From contig NZ_CBCRXM010000006.1 in assembly GCF_965137005.1 (NCBI RefSeq), positions 1 through 64,000 on the forward strand: a stretch of DNA of 64,000 nt, written 5' to 3'. A model generated the notes under the pieces. That model made no database searches and was not told the origin of the DNA. It was given only the letters and a program-made list of their open reading frames with translations. Positions 50,280-59,699 of this stretch are shown here, in pieces. Each line of letters opens with the position of its first letter. Within the stretch, counting starts at the first letter, position 1. Source of the stretch: Sphingomonas_O antarctica. Lineage in GTDB: Bacteria > Pseudomonadota > Alphaproteobacteria > Sphingomonadales > Sphingomonadaceae. The position numbers and the translations under genes were made by a program.

Positions 50280-51548
50280 GTGGACTTCGACCTGACCGAG
50301 CGGCAGAGCTATTGGCGCGACCGCGTCCGCGACCACATCGAACGCTTCGTCGTCCCCCGCGTCCCCGACTATTACGCGCAACAGGCGGAGGGCAGCCGCT
50401 GGAAGGTTCTGCCCGTCGTCGAGGAGGAAAAGGCGCGCGCCAAACAGGCGGGCATCTGGAACCTGTTCATGCCGCCGGGCAGCGCGCTGAAGCACGTCGA
50501 CGAAAGCTTCGAATTCGACGGCCCCGGCCTGACCAACATGGAATATGCGCTGTGCGCCGAGGAAATGGGCCGCGTCGGCTTCGCGTCCGAAGTGTTCAAC
50601 TGCTCCGCGCCCGACACCGGCAACATGGAAGTGTTCCACCGTTACGGCACGCGCGAGCAGAAGGACAAATGGCTCAAGCCGCTGATGGAAGGCGAAATCC
50701 GCTCCGCCTTCCTGATGACCGAGCCTGCCGTCGCCTCGTCGGACGCCACCAACATCGAAACCTCGATCCGCCGCGAAGGCGACGAATATGTGCTCAACGG
50801 CGTCAAATGGTGGTCGTCGGGTGCGGGCGATCCGCGCTGCAAGATCGCCATCGTCATGGGCAAGACCGATTTCGAGGCACAACGCCATTCGCAGCAATCG
50901 ATGGTGCTGATGGAACTCGACGCGCCGGGCGTGAACATCCTGCGCCACCTGCCAGTGTTCGGTTACGACGATGCGCCGCATGGCCATATGGAAATCGAGC
51001 TCAAGGATGTCCGCATCCCCGCGTCGAACATGCTGCTGGGCGAAGGCCGCGGCTTCGAAATCGCGCAAGGCCGCCTCGGGCCGGGCCGCATTCACCATTG
51101 CATGCGGACCATCGGCACCGCCGAAGTCGCGCTCGAGAAAATGGCCAAGCGGCTTCTGTCGCGCGTCGCCTTCGGCAAGACGATCGCCAGCCACAGCGTG
51201 TGGGAACAGCGTATCGCTCGCGCCCGCATCGACATCGAAATGACACGCCTCTTGTGCCTCAAGGCGGCTGATTTGATGGACAAGGTCGGCAATAAGGCGG
51301 CGGCTGCCGAAATCGCGATGATCAAGGTCCAGGCACCCAACATGGCGCTGCAGATCATCGACGACGCGATTCAGGCGCATGGCGGCGGCGGCGTGTCGGA
51401 AGATTTCGGTCTGGCGCATATGTGGGCGGGCCAACGCACCCTGCGCCTCGCCGACGGCCCCGACGAAGTTCACGCCCGCGCCATCGCCCGGCTCGAATTC
51501 GGCAAATATGGCGGCGTCCCGCGCCCCGACAAGGGCGCGTCGCGGTGA
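50280..51548 (+). CDS. Acyl-CoA dehydrogenase (ACAD10/11-like)
   Basis: A 422-residue FAD-dependent acyl-CoA dehydrogenase. MTEPAVASSDATNIETSIRR binds FAD, GRGFEIAQGRLGPGRIHHCM (near 262) is a conserved core, and FGKTIASHSVWEQRIARARI and QAHGGGGVSEDFGLAHMWAG lie towards the end. The subfamily resembles ACAD10/ACAD11-like enzymes, which are often encoded next to an APH-type kinase, as here. It probably removes hydrogen from an acyl-CoA at the head of a beta-oxidation route. Start GTG with AAAGGAG. Coupled to the next gene by GTGA. Confidence 0.92.
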   Translation: MDFDLTERQSYWRDRVRDHIERFVVPRVPDYYAQQAEGSRWKVLPVVEEEKARAKQAGIWNLFMPPGSALKHVDESFEFDGPGLTNMEYALCAEEMGRVGFASEVFNCSAPDTGNMEVFHRYGTREQKDKWLKPLMEGEIRSAFLMTEPAVASSDATNIETSIRREGDEYVLNGVKWWSSGAGDPRCKIAIVMGKTDFEAQRHSQQSMVLMELDAPGVNILRHLPVFGYDDAPHGHMEIELKDVRIPASNMLLGEGRGFEIAQGRLGPGRIHHCMRTIGTAEVALEKMAKRLLSRVAFGKTIASHSVWEQRIARARIDIEMTRLLCLKAADLMDKVGNKAAAAEIAMIKVQAPNMALQIIDDAIQAHGGGGVSEDFGLAHMWAGQRTLRLADGPDEVHARAIARLEFGKYGGVPRPDKGASR

Positions 51549-52636
51549 AGGCTGCGGTTCTTCACAAGGCGAAAGAACCGCTGACGATCGAGGACGTCCG
51601 CGTCGCTAACCCCGGCGCGCACGAAGTCCTCATCCGCACCGCGGCATGCGGCGTGTGCCGCAGCGACCTGCACTTCGTCGACGGCGCCTACCCGCATGCC
51701 ATGCCCTGCATTCCGGGGCATGAAGCGGCGGGCGTCGTCGAAGCGGTCGGCAGCGAAGTCCGCTCGGTCAAGGTCGGCGATGCGGTGGTCACCTGCCTGT
51801 CGGCATTTTGCGGGCATTGCGAATTCTGCGTCACCGGGCGCATGTCGCTGTGCCTCGGCGCGGAGACGCGGCGCGGATCGAAGGACGCGCCGCGCCTGAC
51901 CTTCGAAAGTTCGGGCGACACGATCAGCCAGATGCTCAACCTCAGTGCATATGCCGAAATGATGCTGGTCCACGAACATGCCTGCGTCGCCATCGATCCC
52001 GAAATGCCGCTGGACCGCGCCGCGATCCTCGGCTGCGCGGTGGTCACCGGCGCAGGCGCGATCTGGAACGGCGCAGGCGTGCGGCCCGGCGAAACGGTGT
52101 GCATCGTCGGCTGCGGCGGCGTCGGCCTCGCGGCGGTCAATGCCGCGAAGATCGCCGGCGCGGGCCGGATCATCGCTTGCGACCCCGTTCCCGAGAAGCG
52201 CGCTTTGGCCGAGAAGCTGGGCGCGACGGATACGGTCGACGCGGGTGCCGAACTGGCGGCAGAAAAGGTCGTCGAGCTGAGCAAGGGCGGCGTCGATCAC
52301 GCGATCGAAGCGGTCGGACGCCCCGCCTCGGGCGAACTCGCCGTCCGTTCATTGCGCCGTGGCGGCACCGCGACGATCCTCGGCATGATGCCGTTGAACC
52401 ACCAGGTCGGCCTGAGTGCGATGGATTTGCTCAGCGGCAAGCGGCTGCAAGGCGCGTTGATGGGCGGCAACCGCTTCCCGGTCGATATCCCGCGCCTGGT
52501 CGATCACTATCTGCGCGGGCAACTCGACCTCGACACGATCATCGCCGAGCGCATGCCGCTCAGCCGCATCAACGACGCCTTCGCGAAACTCCGCGAGGGC
52601 GACAGCGTCCGCACCGTGATGGTGTTCGACGCGTGA
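51545..52636 (+). CDS. Zinc-dependent alcohol dehydrogenase
   Basis: A 363-residue medium-chain dehydrogenase. The catalytic zinc site is C in ACGVCRSDLHFVDGAYPHAM, and H in IPGHEAAGVVEAVGSEV. The structural zinc is bound by the four cysteines of CGHCEFCVTGRMSLC near 92–106. The nucleotide fold reads CIVGCGGVGLAAVNAAKIAG. The class III-like pattern without the GSH residues suggests an alcohol of moderate size. GTG start, four-base overlaps with genes on both sides, so expressed with the acyl-CoA dehydrogenase and the APH-like kinase. Confidence 0.93.
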   Translation: MKAAVLHKAKEPLTIEDVRVANPGAHEVLIRTAACGVCRSDLHFVDGAYPHAMPCIPGHEAAGVVEAVGSEVRSVKVGDAVVTCLSAFCGHCEFCVTGRMSLCLGAETRRGSKDAPRLTFESSGDTISQMLNLSAYAEMMLVHEHACVAIDPEMPLDRAAILGCAVVTGAGAIWNGAGVRPGETVCIVGCGGVGLAAVNAAKIAGAGRIIACDPVPEKRALAEKLGATDTVDAGAELAAEKVVELSKGGVDHAIEAVGRPASGELAVRSLRRGGTATILGMMPLNHQVGLSAMDLLSGKRLQGALMGGNRFPVDIPRLVDHYLRGQLDLDTIIAERMPLSRINDAFAKLREGDSVRTVMVFDA

Positions 52637-53694
52637 ACGCCGAACAGGATTTCGTCGGCACCGCCGCCCCGGTGGGCGCGGACATTCTCGATGTGGCGCG
52701 CCTCACCGCGTGGATGCAGGACAATGTCGCGGATTTTGCCGGCCCGCTGACCGTCAGCAAATTCAAGGGCGGTCAGTCCAACCCGACCTACCGCCTCGAC
52801 ACGCCGTCCACCGCCTATGTCCTCCGCCGCAAACCCTATGGTGAGTTGCTCCCGTCGGCGCACGCCGTGGACCGCGAATATTTCATTATCGATCACCTCA
52901 ACCGCGCCGGGTTCGTCACCCCGCGCGCCTACGGCCTGTGTCAGGACGACAGCGTCATCGGCAGCTGGTTCTACGTCATGGCGATGGTCGAGGGGCGGAC
53001 GATCTGGGACGCCGCGATGGACGGATCGACGCCGGCCGAGCGCCGCGCCGTCACGTTCGAAATGGTCGATGTCCTCGCGCGTCTGCACAATATCGACTGC
53101 GAACAGGCCGGTGTCGGCGCATACGGCAAACCCGGCAATTATTTCGAGCGGCAGATCGCGCGCTGGACCAAGCAATATCGCGCGTCGGAGACCGAGCGGC
53201 TCGAGCCGATGGAGCGGTTGATCGACTATCTCGCGCGCACCATTCCCGAACAGACGCGCATTTCGGTCGTCCACGGCGACTATCGCAACGACAATCTGAT
53301 TTTCGCCAAGGACCGGCCCAAAATCCTCGCGGTGCTGGACTGGGAGCTCTCGACAATCGGCGATCCACTCGCCGACTTTACCTATTTCTGCATGGCCTGG
53401 GTGACCGAAAATGGCGGCCGCTCGGGCGTCGCCGATTTGGATCGCGCGGCGCTCGGCATCCCCGAGCTCGACGAAGTGGTCGCGCGTTATTGCGCCGCGA
53501 CGGACCGCGACGGGGTTCCCGACATGAACTGGTATCAGGCCTATAATCACTTCCGCCTCGCGGGCATTTTGCAAGGCATCAAAAAGCGCGTGCAGATCGG
53601 GACCGCATCCTCCGCTCACGCCAAGGACATGAGCGCGCGCGTCGAACCACTCGCCGCCCGCGCATGGGAATTCGCACAGAAAGCAGGCGCATGA
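52633..53694 (+). CDS. APH-family phosphotransferase (ACAD10/11 N-domain-like)
   Basis: A 353-residue aminoglycoside-phosphotransferase-fold kinase. KFKGGQSNPTYRL near residue 45 and VLRRKPYG supply the ATP site; VVHGDYRNDNLIF with the catalytic Asp near 217 and LAVLDWELSTIGDPLADFTY follow. It resembles the kinase half of the eukaryotic ACAD10/11 fusions, which phosphorylates 4-hydroxyacyl-CoAs so that an acyl-CoA dehydrogenase half can eliminate the phosphate. Here kinase and dehydrogenase are separate, coupled genes. GTG start, ATGA overlap with the next gene. Confidence 0.9.
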   Translation: MNAEQDFVGTAAPVGADILDVARLTAWMQDNVADFAGPLTVSKFKGGQSNPTYRLDTPSTAYVLRRKPYGELLPSAHAVDREYFIIDHLNRAGFVTPRAYGLCQDDSVIGSWFYVMAMVEGRTIWDAAMDGSTPAERRAVTFEMVDVLARLHNIDCEQAGVGAYGKPGNYFERQIARWTKQYRASETERLEPMERLIDYLARTIPEQTRISVVHGDYRNDNLIFAKDRPKILAVLDWELSTIGDPLADFTYFCMAWVTENGGRSGVADLDRAALGIPELDEVVARYCAATDRDGVPDMNWYQAYNHFRLAGILQGIKKRVQIGTASSAHAKDMSARVEPLAARAWEFAQKAGA

Positions 53695-54452
53695 ATTTGT
53701 TCGACATGACCGGCAAGGTCGCCATCGTCACCGGCTCCTCACGCGGCATCGGCGAGGCCATCGCCCATGCCCTTGCCGATCACGGGGCGAAGGTGACGAT
53801 CACCAGTCGCAATCTGGAGGACTGCCAAAAGGTCGCCGACGCGATCAACGCCAAACATGCGGGCAGCGCCATCGCCATCGCCTCCAGCCTGTCGGCAAAA
53901 GAGTCGCTCCAGACGATGGTCGACGCGACCGTAGCAGCATTCGGCCCGGTGGACGTCCTCATCTGCAACGCCGCGTCGAACCCGCATTACGGGCCGATGG
54001 CGACGATCACCGACGAGCAACTCCGCAAGACGCTCGACAACAATATCGTCGCGCAACACTGGCTGATCCAGATGGTCGCTCCGGCCATGCTGGAGCGCAA
54101 ATCCGGCTCGATCGTCATCGTCTCGTCGATCGGCGGCCTGCGCGGTTCGCCGATCCTCGGGGCCTATGCGATCACCAAGGCGGCGGACATTCAGATGACC
54201 AAGAACCTCGCCCGCGAATATGGCCGCAGCAACGTGCGCATCAATTCGATCGCGCCGGGGCTGGTGAAGACCGATTTCGCCAAAGCGCTGTGGGAAAACC
54301 CCGAAAACCTGAAAGCCTCGACGTCGAACGCGTGCCTCGGCCGCATCGGTGAGCCGCACGAAATCGCCGGTGCGGCTGTGTATCTCGCCAGCGATGCGTC
54401 GAGCTTCATGACCGGGCAAACGATCGTGGTGGATGGCGGGGTGGTGGTATGA
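53691..54452 (+). CDS. SDR family oxidoreductase (FabG-like), first of a pair
   Basis: A 253-residue classical short-chain dehydrogenase. The cofactor motif TGSSRGIG is near residues 14–21, NAASNPHYG is the structural NAG equivalent, the serine is in VIVSSIGGLRG, and YAITKAADIQ supplies Y and K near 158–162. The ending (SSFMTGQTIVVDGGVVV) is the FabG type. It overlaps the kinase gene upstream and the second SDR gene downstream by four bases. Likely step: oxidation of a hydroxyacyl or alcohol intermediate of the route. Confidence 0.92.
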   Translation: MNLFDMTGKVAIVTGSSRGIGEAIAHALADHGAKVTITSRNLEDCQKVADAINAKHAGSAIAIASSLSAKESLQTMVDATVAAFGPVDVLICNAASNPHYGPMATITDEQLRKTLDNNIVAQHWLIQMVAPAMLERKSGSIVIVSSIGGLRGSPILGAYAITKAADIQMTKNLAREYGRSNVRINSIAPGLVKTDFAKALWENPENLKASTSNACLGRIGEPHEIAGAAVYLASDASSFMTGQTIVVDGGVVV

Positions 54453-55246
54453 GTGGACGTCTGAGCGGCAAGGTCGCCATCATCACTGGTGCGGGCTCGG
54501 GCATCGGCCGCGCCTCGGCCAAATTGTTCGCCAGCGAAGGCGCCAAACTGGTCCTCGGGGACAAGACTGCCGCCGTCCATGAAACCGCCGCGATGATCGG
54601 CGACAATGCCGTTGCGCTCGAAATCGACGCAGGCGTCGAGGCGGACGTCCAGAAACTCGTCGCCACCGCGTTCGACAAATTCGGTCGGCTCGACATCGCC
54701 TTTGCGAATGCGGGCGTGTCGGGCGGGATGAACGGCATCTTCGATCTGGAACCCGATTTCTTCGCCGAAGTCCTGCGCGTGAACCTCATCGGCCCATGGC
54801 TGATGGTGAAGCATGCGGGCAAGGCAATGATGGACCAGAACGAAGGCGGGGCGATCCTCCTCACCGCCAGCGTCGCGGGCATCCGCTCCGGCGCGGGCGG
54901 CCCGGCCTATTCGGCGTCAAAGGCAGGGGTGATCAACCTCGCGATGACCAGTGCGCAACAGCTCACGGGCACGGGCGTGCGCGTCAACGCGCTGTGTCCC
55001 GGCCTGACCGAGACCGGCATGACCAAACCCACCTTCGATTATGCCAAGGACAAGGGCGTGATGGACAAGGTCGGCCGCCTCAACCCGCTGAAACGCGCCG
55101 CGCAGGCCGAAGAACTTGCACAGGCCGCCCTGTTCCTCGCCAGCCCCGAAGCCAGCTACGTCAACGGACAAGCGCTTGCCGTCGATGGCGGGCTCAGCTC
55201 CTCGCACCCCGTCACCCGCCAGCTCACAGGACAGACGGCGGTATGA
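54449..55246 (+). CDS. SDR family oxidoreductase (FabG-like), second of a pair
   Basis: A 265-residue classical short-chain dehydrogenase, only moderately like its neighbour. TGAGSGIG lies near 13–20, NAGVSGGMNG near 91, the serine in LLTASVAGIRSG, and YSASKAGV near 153. The C-terminus SYVNGQALAVDGGLSSSHPV is the usual cap. The Asp in VLGDKT after strand 2 suggests NAD rather than NADP. Fifth of five genes joined by four-base overlaps. A type D repeat follows it. Confidence 0.92.
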   Translation: MSGRLSGKVAIITGAGSGIGRASAKLFASEGAKLVLGDKTAAVHETAAMIGDNAVALEIDAGVEADVQKLVATAFDKFGRLDIAFANAGVSGGMNGIFDLEPDFFAEVLRVNLIGPWLMVKHAGKAMMDQNEGGAILLTASVAGIRSGAGGPAYSASKAGVINLAMTSAQQLTGTGVRVNALCPGLTETGMTKPTFDYAKDKGVMDKVGRLNPLKRAAQAEELAQAALFLASPEASYVNGQALAVDGGLSSSHPVTRQLTGQTAV

Positions 55247-55258
55247 CGCCCCACGAGC

Positions 55259-55374
55259 CCGTTTGTGCTGAGGAGCCGTTGAGCTTGTCGAAACGGCGTC
55301 TCGAAGCACGGAGCGCGATGCCGACCCTTCGAGACGCGCCTTCGACGGGCTCAGTCGCTCCTCAGGGCGAACGG
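55259..55374. repeat. Dispersed inverted repeat, type D
   Basis: CCCGTTTGTGCTGAGGAGCC, GTTGAGCTTGTCGAAACGGC on the left and the inverse CTTCGACGGGCTCAGTCGCT, CCTCAGGGCGAACGG on the right. It separates the coupled five-gene run from the aldo/keto reductase gene, which starts 15 bases after it. Confidence 0.8.
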
Positions 55375-55388
55375 ATGGGAGAGAAGCA

Positions 55389-56333
55389 ATGAAATATCGC
55401 GATCTTGGCGACAGCGGGATTTCGGTCTCCGAAATCTGCCTTGGCAGCTGGCTGACTTATGGCGTCGGCGTCGATACGTCTGCCGCCGAAGCCTGCATCG
55501 CCCGTGCGTTCGATGAAGGCATCAACTTCATCGATACGGCGAATATTTACGGGAAGGGCGCCGCCGAAACCTTCCTCGGCCATGCGCTGAAGGGCCGCGC
55601 GCGGGACAGCTATGTTCTCGCGACCAAATTGTTCTGGCCGATGACCGACACCGACAAGGGCCTGTCGCGCGCGCAGATCGAGAAGCAGCTCAATGCGTCG
55701 CTGACCCGTCTCAAGACCGATTACATCGACCTCTACCAATGCCACCGCTACGACCCCGAAACGCCGCTGCAGGAAACCATGGAAGCGCTGACCCGCGCGG
55801 CCGACAGCGGCAAGGTGCGGCACATCGGGTTTTCCGAATGGTCGCCGCAGAATATCCGCGATGCGCTGGCCATTTCAGGCGTCACCAAGTTTGTTTCCAG
55901 CCAGCCGCAATACTCGCTGCTGTGGCGGCAGATCGAAAAAGAAGTCATCCCGCTCTGCGCCGCCAACGGGATCAGCCAGATCGTCTGGTCGCCGCTCGCG
56001 CAGGGGTTTCTCACCGGCAAATACCATCCCGGCAGCCCGCCCCCCGCCGGCAGTCGCGCGACCAACGACGCGATGAATACCTTTACGGGCGCATTCATGC
56101 GCGACGATTTGCTCACCGCGATTCAGCAATTGAGGCCGCTCGCTGACGAAGCCGGCTGCACCATGGCGCAATTCGCGCTCGCCTGGGTGCTGCGTCAACC
56201 CAACGTCGCCAGCGCGATCGTCGGGGCCAGCCGGCCCGAACAGGTCAGCGACAATACCAAGGCGAGCGGGCTGACCATCGACCCGGCTCTGTTCGCCAAG
56301 GCCGAAGCCATCATCGGAGCCGTGCCGCGATGA
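55389..56333 (+). CDS. Aldo/keto reductase (KvBeta-like)
   Basis: A 314-residue aldo/keto reductase of the branch related to the voltage-gated potassium channel beta subunit. The catalytic D, Y, K and H are in FIDTANIYGKGAAETFLG, LATKLFWPM and DLYQCHRYDP. The C-terminal NADP site is ASAIVGASRPEQVSDNTKAS. Reduces aldehydes or ketones; the true substrate is unknown. It overlaps the following hydrolase gene by four bases (ATGA). Confidence 0.9.
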   Translation: MKYRDLGDSGISVSEICLGSWLTYGVGVDTSAAEACIARAFDEGINFIDTANIYGKGAAETFLGHALKGRARDSYVLATKLFWPMTDTDKGLSRAQIEKQLNASLTRLKTDYIDLYQCHRYDPETPLQETMEALTRAADSGKVRHIGFSEWSPQNIRDALAISGVTKFVSSQPQYSLLWRQIEKEVIPLCAANGISQIVWSPLAQGFLTGKYHPGSPPPAGSRATNDAMNTFTGAFMRDDLLTAIQQLRPLADEAGCTMAQFALAWVLRQPNVASAIVGASRPEQVSDNTKASGLTIDPALFAKAEAIIGAVPR

Positions 56334-57553
56334 CCCTGACCGTTTCCGATCCCCAATCGCTCGGCTTCGACGCTGCCCGCCTCGCGCGGATCGATGCGCA
56401 TCTTCAATCGAAGTACATTGATGGCGGGCGTTATCCGCATGCCGCACTGCTGATCGGGCGCGGCGACGAAATCGCGCATCTGTGGGTCTCCGGCGACGCG
56501 CGACCCGGCGAGGCGCTCAAGGAAGACGCGATCTTCCGCATCGCCTCGATGACCAAGCCGATCACCTCGATCGCGGTGATGCAGTTGGTCGAACAGGGCA
56601 AGGTCGCGCTCAGTGAACCGATCGCCAAATATCTCCCCGAATTCGCCACCACTGGCGCGTTCGTCTCTGGCAGCGGCAACACCCCGTTCGTTACGCGGCC
56701 GTTGCTTCAACCGATCCGCATCCTCGATCTGCTGCGCCATACCTCTGGACTGACCTACAGCTTTCAGGAACGCAGCAACATCGACGCGGCCTACCGCAAG
56801 GGCGGGTTCGAACGTTTCGACGGGCCCGACATGGCGACATACGTCAAGACCGTCGCCGCGCTGCCTCTCGAGTTCGAGCCTGGTTCGGCGTGGAATTACT
56901 CGATCTCCACCGACATCCTCGGCGCGCTGGTCGAGAAGATTTCGGGCCAGACGCTCGCCGAATATTTCCAGAAGCACATCTTCGGTCCGCTCGGCATGGT
57001 CGACACCAGTTTTCAATTGCCCGCCGACAAGACTGATCGCCTGACCGATTGCTATGTCTGGGATCCGAAGACGCGGATGAAGGCCTATGACAGTGGCGCG
57101 AACAGCGCATGGTCGCGCAAGCCGAACTATTATTCGGGCGGCGGCGGCCTCGTCTCCACCTTGGCGGACTACCACCGCTTCACGCGCATGCTGCTGGGCG
57201 GCGGCGAACTCGACGGCCAGATCATCGTCGCGCCGCACACCATCCGCCTGATGACGGCGAACCACCTCCCCGGCGGCGGCGACCTGACCCAGCACAGCAA
57301 ATCGCTATTCTCGGAGGCCGAAAATGCCGGTGCGGGCTTCGGTCTAGGCTTCGGCGTGACGATCGATCCGGCGGCGACGATGATGCCCGGCAATGCCGGC
57401 GACTTTTACTGGGGCGGGATGTTCTCGACCGGCTTCTTCGTCGATCCGGTCGACGACATCATCATGATTTTCATGACCCAGTTGATGCCATCGAGCGCCT
57501 ATCCGGTGCGCCGCGAAATCAAGACGATGTTGTATTCGGCTTTGACGGGGTGA
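56330..57553 (+). CDS. Serine hydrolase, class C beta-lactamase fold
   Basis: A 407-residue penicillin-binding-protein-like hydrolase. The nucleophile motif SMTK is in IFRIASMTKPITSIAV near residue 73. The second motif normally reads YxN but here is YSI in WNYSISTDILGALVEKISGQ, with the tyrosine kept. The third motif is in the C-terminal region (GNAGDFYWGGMFSTGFFVDP). There is no signal peptide, so it is cytoplasmic and more likely an esterase or lactone hydrolase (EstB-like) than a cell-wall enzyme. Coupled to the aldo/keto reductase gene. Confidence 0.88.
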   Translation: MTLTVSDPQSLGFDAARLARIDAHLQSKYIDGGRYPHAALLIGRGDEIAHLWVSGDARPGEALKEDAIFRIASMTKPITSIAVMQLVEQGKVALSEPIAKYLPEFATTGAFVSGSGNTPFVTRPLLQPIRILDLLRHTSGLTYSFQERSNIDAAYRKGGFERFDGPDMATYVKTVAALPLEFEPGSAWNYSISTDILGALVEKISGQTLAEYFQKHIFGPLGMVDTSFQLPADKTDRLTDCYVWDPKTRMKAYDSGANSAWSRKPNYYSGGGGLVSTLADYHRFTRMLLGGGELDGQIIVAPHTIRLMTANHLPGGGDLTQHSKSLFSEAENAGAGFGLGFGVTIDPAATMMPGNAGDFYWGGMFSTGFFVDPVDDIIMIFMTQLMPSSAYPVRREIKTMLYSALTG

Positions 57554-57577
57554 CTCCCCGCTAACCCAAAACTCATT

Positions 57578-57661
57578 CGTCACCCGGACTTGATCCGGGG
57601 TCCATTGGCCCTCCGTTTCGGCAGTGTGCGAATGGATCCCGGATCAAGTCCGGGATGACGG
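57578..57661. repeat. Dispersed inverted repeat, type C
   Basis: CGTCACCCGGACTTGATCCG, GGGTCCATTGGCCCTCCG ... GAATGGATCCCGGATCAAGT, CCGGGATGACG. It lies upstream of the fadJ-like gene, 19 bases before its start. Confidence 0.8.
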
Positions 57662-57680
57662 CAACTCTAGGAGAGCAGTT

Positions 57681-59687
57681 ATGACCGACCCCATCCGCGC
57701 CGAACGTGACGGCGACATCGCCGTCATCATTTCGAACAACCCGCCGGTCAACGCCCTCGGCGCGGCGGTTCGCATCGGCCTCGACCGCGAGTTGAAAGCT
57801 GCGCTGGCCGATGACAGCGTCAAGGCGATCGTCATCCGTTGCGACGGTCGCACCTTCTTCGCGGGCGCCGACATCACCGAATTCACCAAGCCGCCGGTCG
57901 AACCGATGCTCAACGTCGTGATCGACGCCATCGAAGCCGCGACCAAGCCGGTCATCGCCGCGATCCACGGCACTGCGCTTGGCGGCGGCTGCGAAGTCAC
58001 GCTCGGCTGTCATTACCGCATCGCCGTCCCCTCAGCGAAGATCGGCGTACCCGAGGTCAAGCTCGGCCTGCTCCCCGGCGCGGGCGGCACGCAGCGCTTG
58101 CCGCGCGTGGCGAGCGTCGCCGCTGCTGCCGAAATGTGCTCGTCGGGGACGCCGGTCTCCGCCAAGAAGGCGTTCGAGATCGGTCTGGTCGACAAGCTCG
58201 CCGGTGAGGACAGCCTGGCCGCCGATGCCATTGCCTTCGCCCGCGAGTGCATCGCCAAGGGCGCCCGCCCGTCGCGCGACTTGCCGGTCAAGGGCACCGC
58301 CGACGACGTCAAGGCCGTCGCCGAAGCCAATGCCCGCAAGTTCAAGGGCTTCGACGCCCCCGCCGCCAACCTCCGCTGCGTCGAGGCCGCGACCCGTCTG
58401 CCGTTCGACGAAGGTATCGCGTTCGAACGCGCCGAATTCATGAAGCTGATGATGGGCAGCCAGTCGGCCGCACAGCGCCACATCTTCTTCGCCGAGCGTC
58501 AGGCCGCCAAGATCGACGGCATCGGCGAAGACGTGAAAGCGCGTCCCATCGCCAAGGTCGGCGTGATCGGCGCGGGCACGATGGGCGGCGGCATTTCGAT
58601 GAACTTCCTGTCCGCCGGCATCCCCGTCACCATCGTCGAGATGCAGCAGGACGCGCTCGATCGGGGCACCGGCACGATGCGCAAGAATTACGAAGCGACC
58701 GCCGCCAAGGGCCGCATCAAGCCCGAACAGGTCGAAGCCGCGATGGGCGCGCTGACCCCTACGCTCAAGCTCGAAGACTTGGCCGATTGCGACCTGATCA
58801 TCGAGGCGGTTTATGAATCGATGGACGTCAAAAAGGACATTTTCGGCAAGCTCGACAAGATTTGCAAACCCGGCGCGATCCTCGCCTCGAACACGTCGTA
58901 CCTCGACGTCGACGAGATCGCGGCGAGCACCAGCCGCCCGCAGGACGTGCTCGGTATGCACTTCTTCTCGCCCGCCAACGTGATGAAGCTGCTCGAAGTC
59001 GTCCGTGGTGAAAAGACCGCGCCCGATGCGCTCCTCACGGCGATGGGCATTGCCAAGAAGATCGGCAAGGTCGCTGTCGTCGCGGGCGTCTGCCACGGCT
59101 TTATCGGCAACCGCATGCTGATGCCGCGTCAGGTCGAGGCGATGAAGCTGCTGATGGAAGGCGCCACGCCCGAACAGATCGACAAGGTCCATACCGATTT
59201 CGGCATGCCGATGGGGCCGTTCCAGATGAGCGACTTGGCCGGCGTCGATATCGGCTGGCACCGCGATCCCAACCGCATCGAAAACCTCCGCGACGAACTC
59301 GCTGCGGCGGGCCGCTGGGGTCAGAAGACCGGCAAGGGCTTTTACGATTACGACGACAAGCGCCGCCCCACTCCCAGCGCCGAGGTGCAGGGCATGATCG
59401 ACACATGGTCGGTCAAGACCGGCGCGACCAAGCGCGCGATCACCGAAGAGGAAATCATCGAGCGCACGCTCTACCCGATGGTCAACGAAGGCTATCTGAT
59501 CCTCGAGGAAGGCAAGGCGCAGCGTGCGTCGGACATCGATGTCGTGTGGATCTACGGCTATGGCTGGCCGGTCTATCGCGGCGGCCCGATGTTCTGGGGC
59601 GACCTCGAAGGCGCGAAGAAGATCGTGGCAGGGCTGGAGAAGCACGGGTTTGCGGTGGCGAAGTCGCTGAAGGCGAAGGCCGCCTAG
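57681..59687 (+). CDS. Bifunctional enoyl-CoA hydratase/3-hydroxyacyl-CoA dehydrogenase (FadB/FadJ type)
   Basis: A 668-residue two-function beta-oxidation enzyme. The crotonase half (about 1–200) has FFAGADITEF and AIHGTALGGGCEVTLGCHYR with the oxyanion glycines and PEVKLGLLPGAGGTQRLPRV with the catalytic Glu region. The dehydrogenase half starts at KVGVIGAGTMGGGISMNFLS near 294 (NAD site), then HFFSPANVMKLLEVVRG and GFIGNRMLMPRQ. It hydrates trans-2-enoyl-CoA and oxidises the 3-hydroxyacyl-CoA. The matching thiolase is not in the window. ATG after GGAGAG. Confidence 0.95.
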   Translation: MTDPIRAERDGDIAVIISNNPPVNALGAAVRIGLDRELKAALADDSVKAIVIRCDGRTFFAGADITEFTKPPVEPMLNVVIDAIEAATKPVIAAIHGTALGGGCEVTLGCHYRIAVPSAKIGVPEVKLGLLPGAGGTQRLPRVASVAAAAEMCSSGTPVSAKKAFEIGLVDKLAGEDSLAADAIAFARECIAKGARPSRDLPVKGTADDVKAVAEANARKFKGFDAPAANLRCVEAATRLPFDEGIAFERAEFMKLMMGSQSAAQRHIFFAERQAAKIDGIGEDVKARPIAKVGVIGAGTMGGGISMNFLSAGIPVTIVEMQQDALDRGTGTMRKNYEATAAKGRIKPEQVEAAMGALTPTLKLEDLADCDLIIEAVYESMDVKKDIFGKLDKICKPGAILASNTSYLDVDEIAASTSRPQDVLGMHFFSPANVMKLLEVVRGEKTAPDALLTAMGIAKKIGKVAVVAGVCHGFIGNRMLMPRQVEAMKLLMEGATPEQIDKVHTDFGMPMGPFQMSDLAGVDIGWHRDPNRIENLRDELAAAGRWGQKTGKGFYDYDDKRRPTPSAEVQGMIDTWSVKTGATKRAITEEEIIERTLYPMVNEGYLILEEGKAQRASDIDVVWIYGYGWPVYRGGPMFWGDLEGAKKIVAGLEKHGFAVAKSLKAKAA

Positions 59688-59699
59688 TCAGTAAGCGGG

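Noticed and set aside
58032..59645. 537-codon open frame opposite the FadJ-type gene
   Set aside because: Antisense shadow; the plus strand carries both enzyme domains in full.
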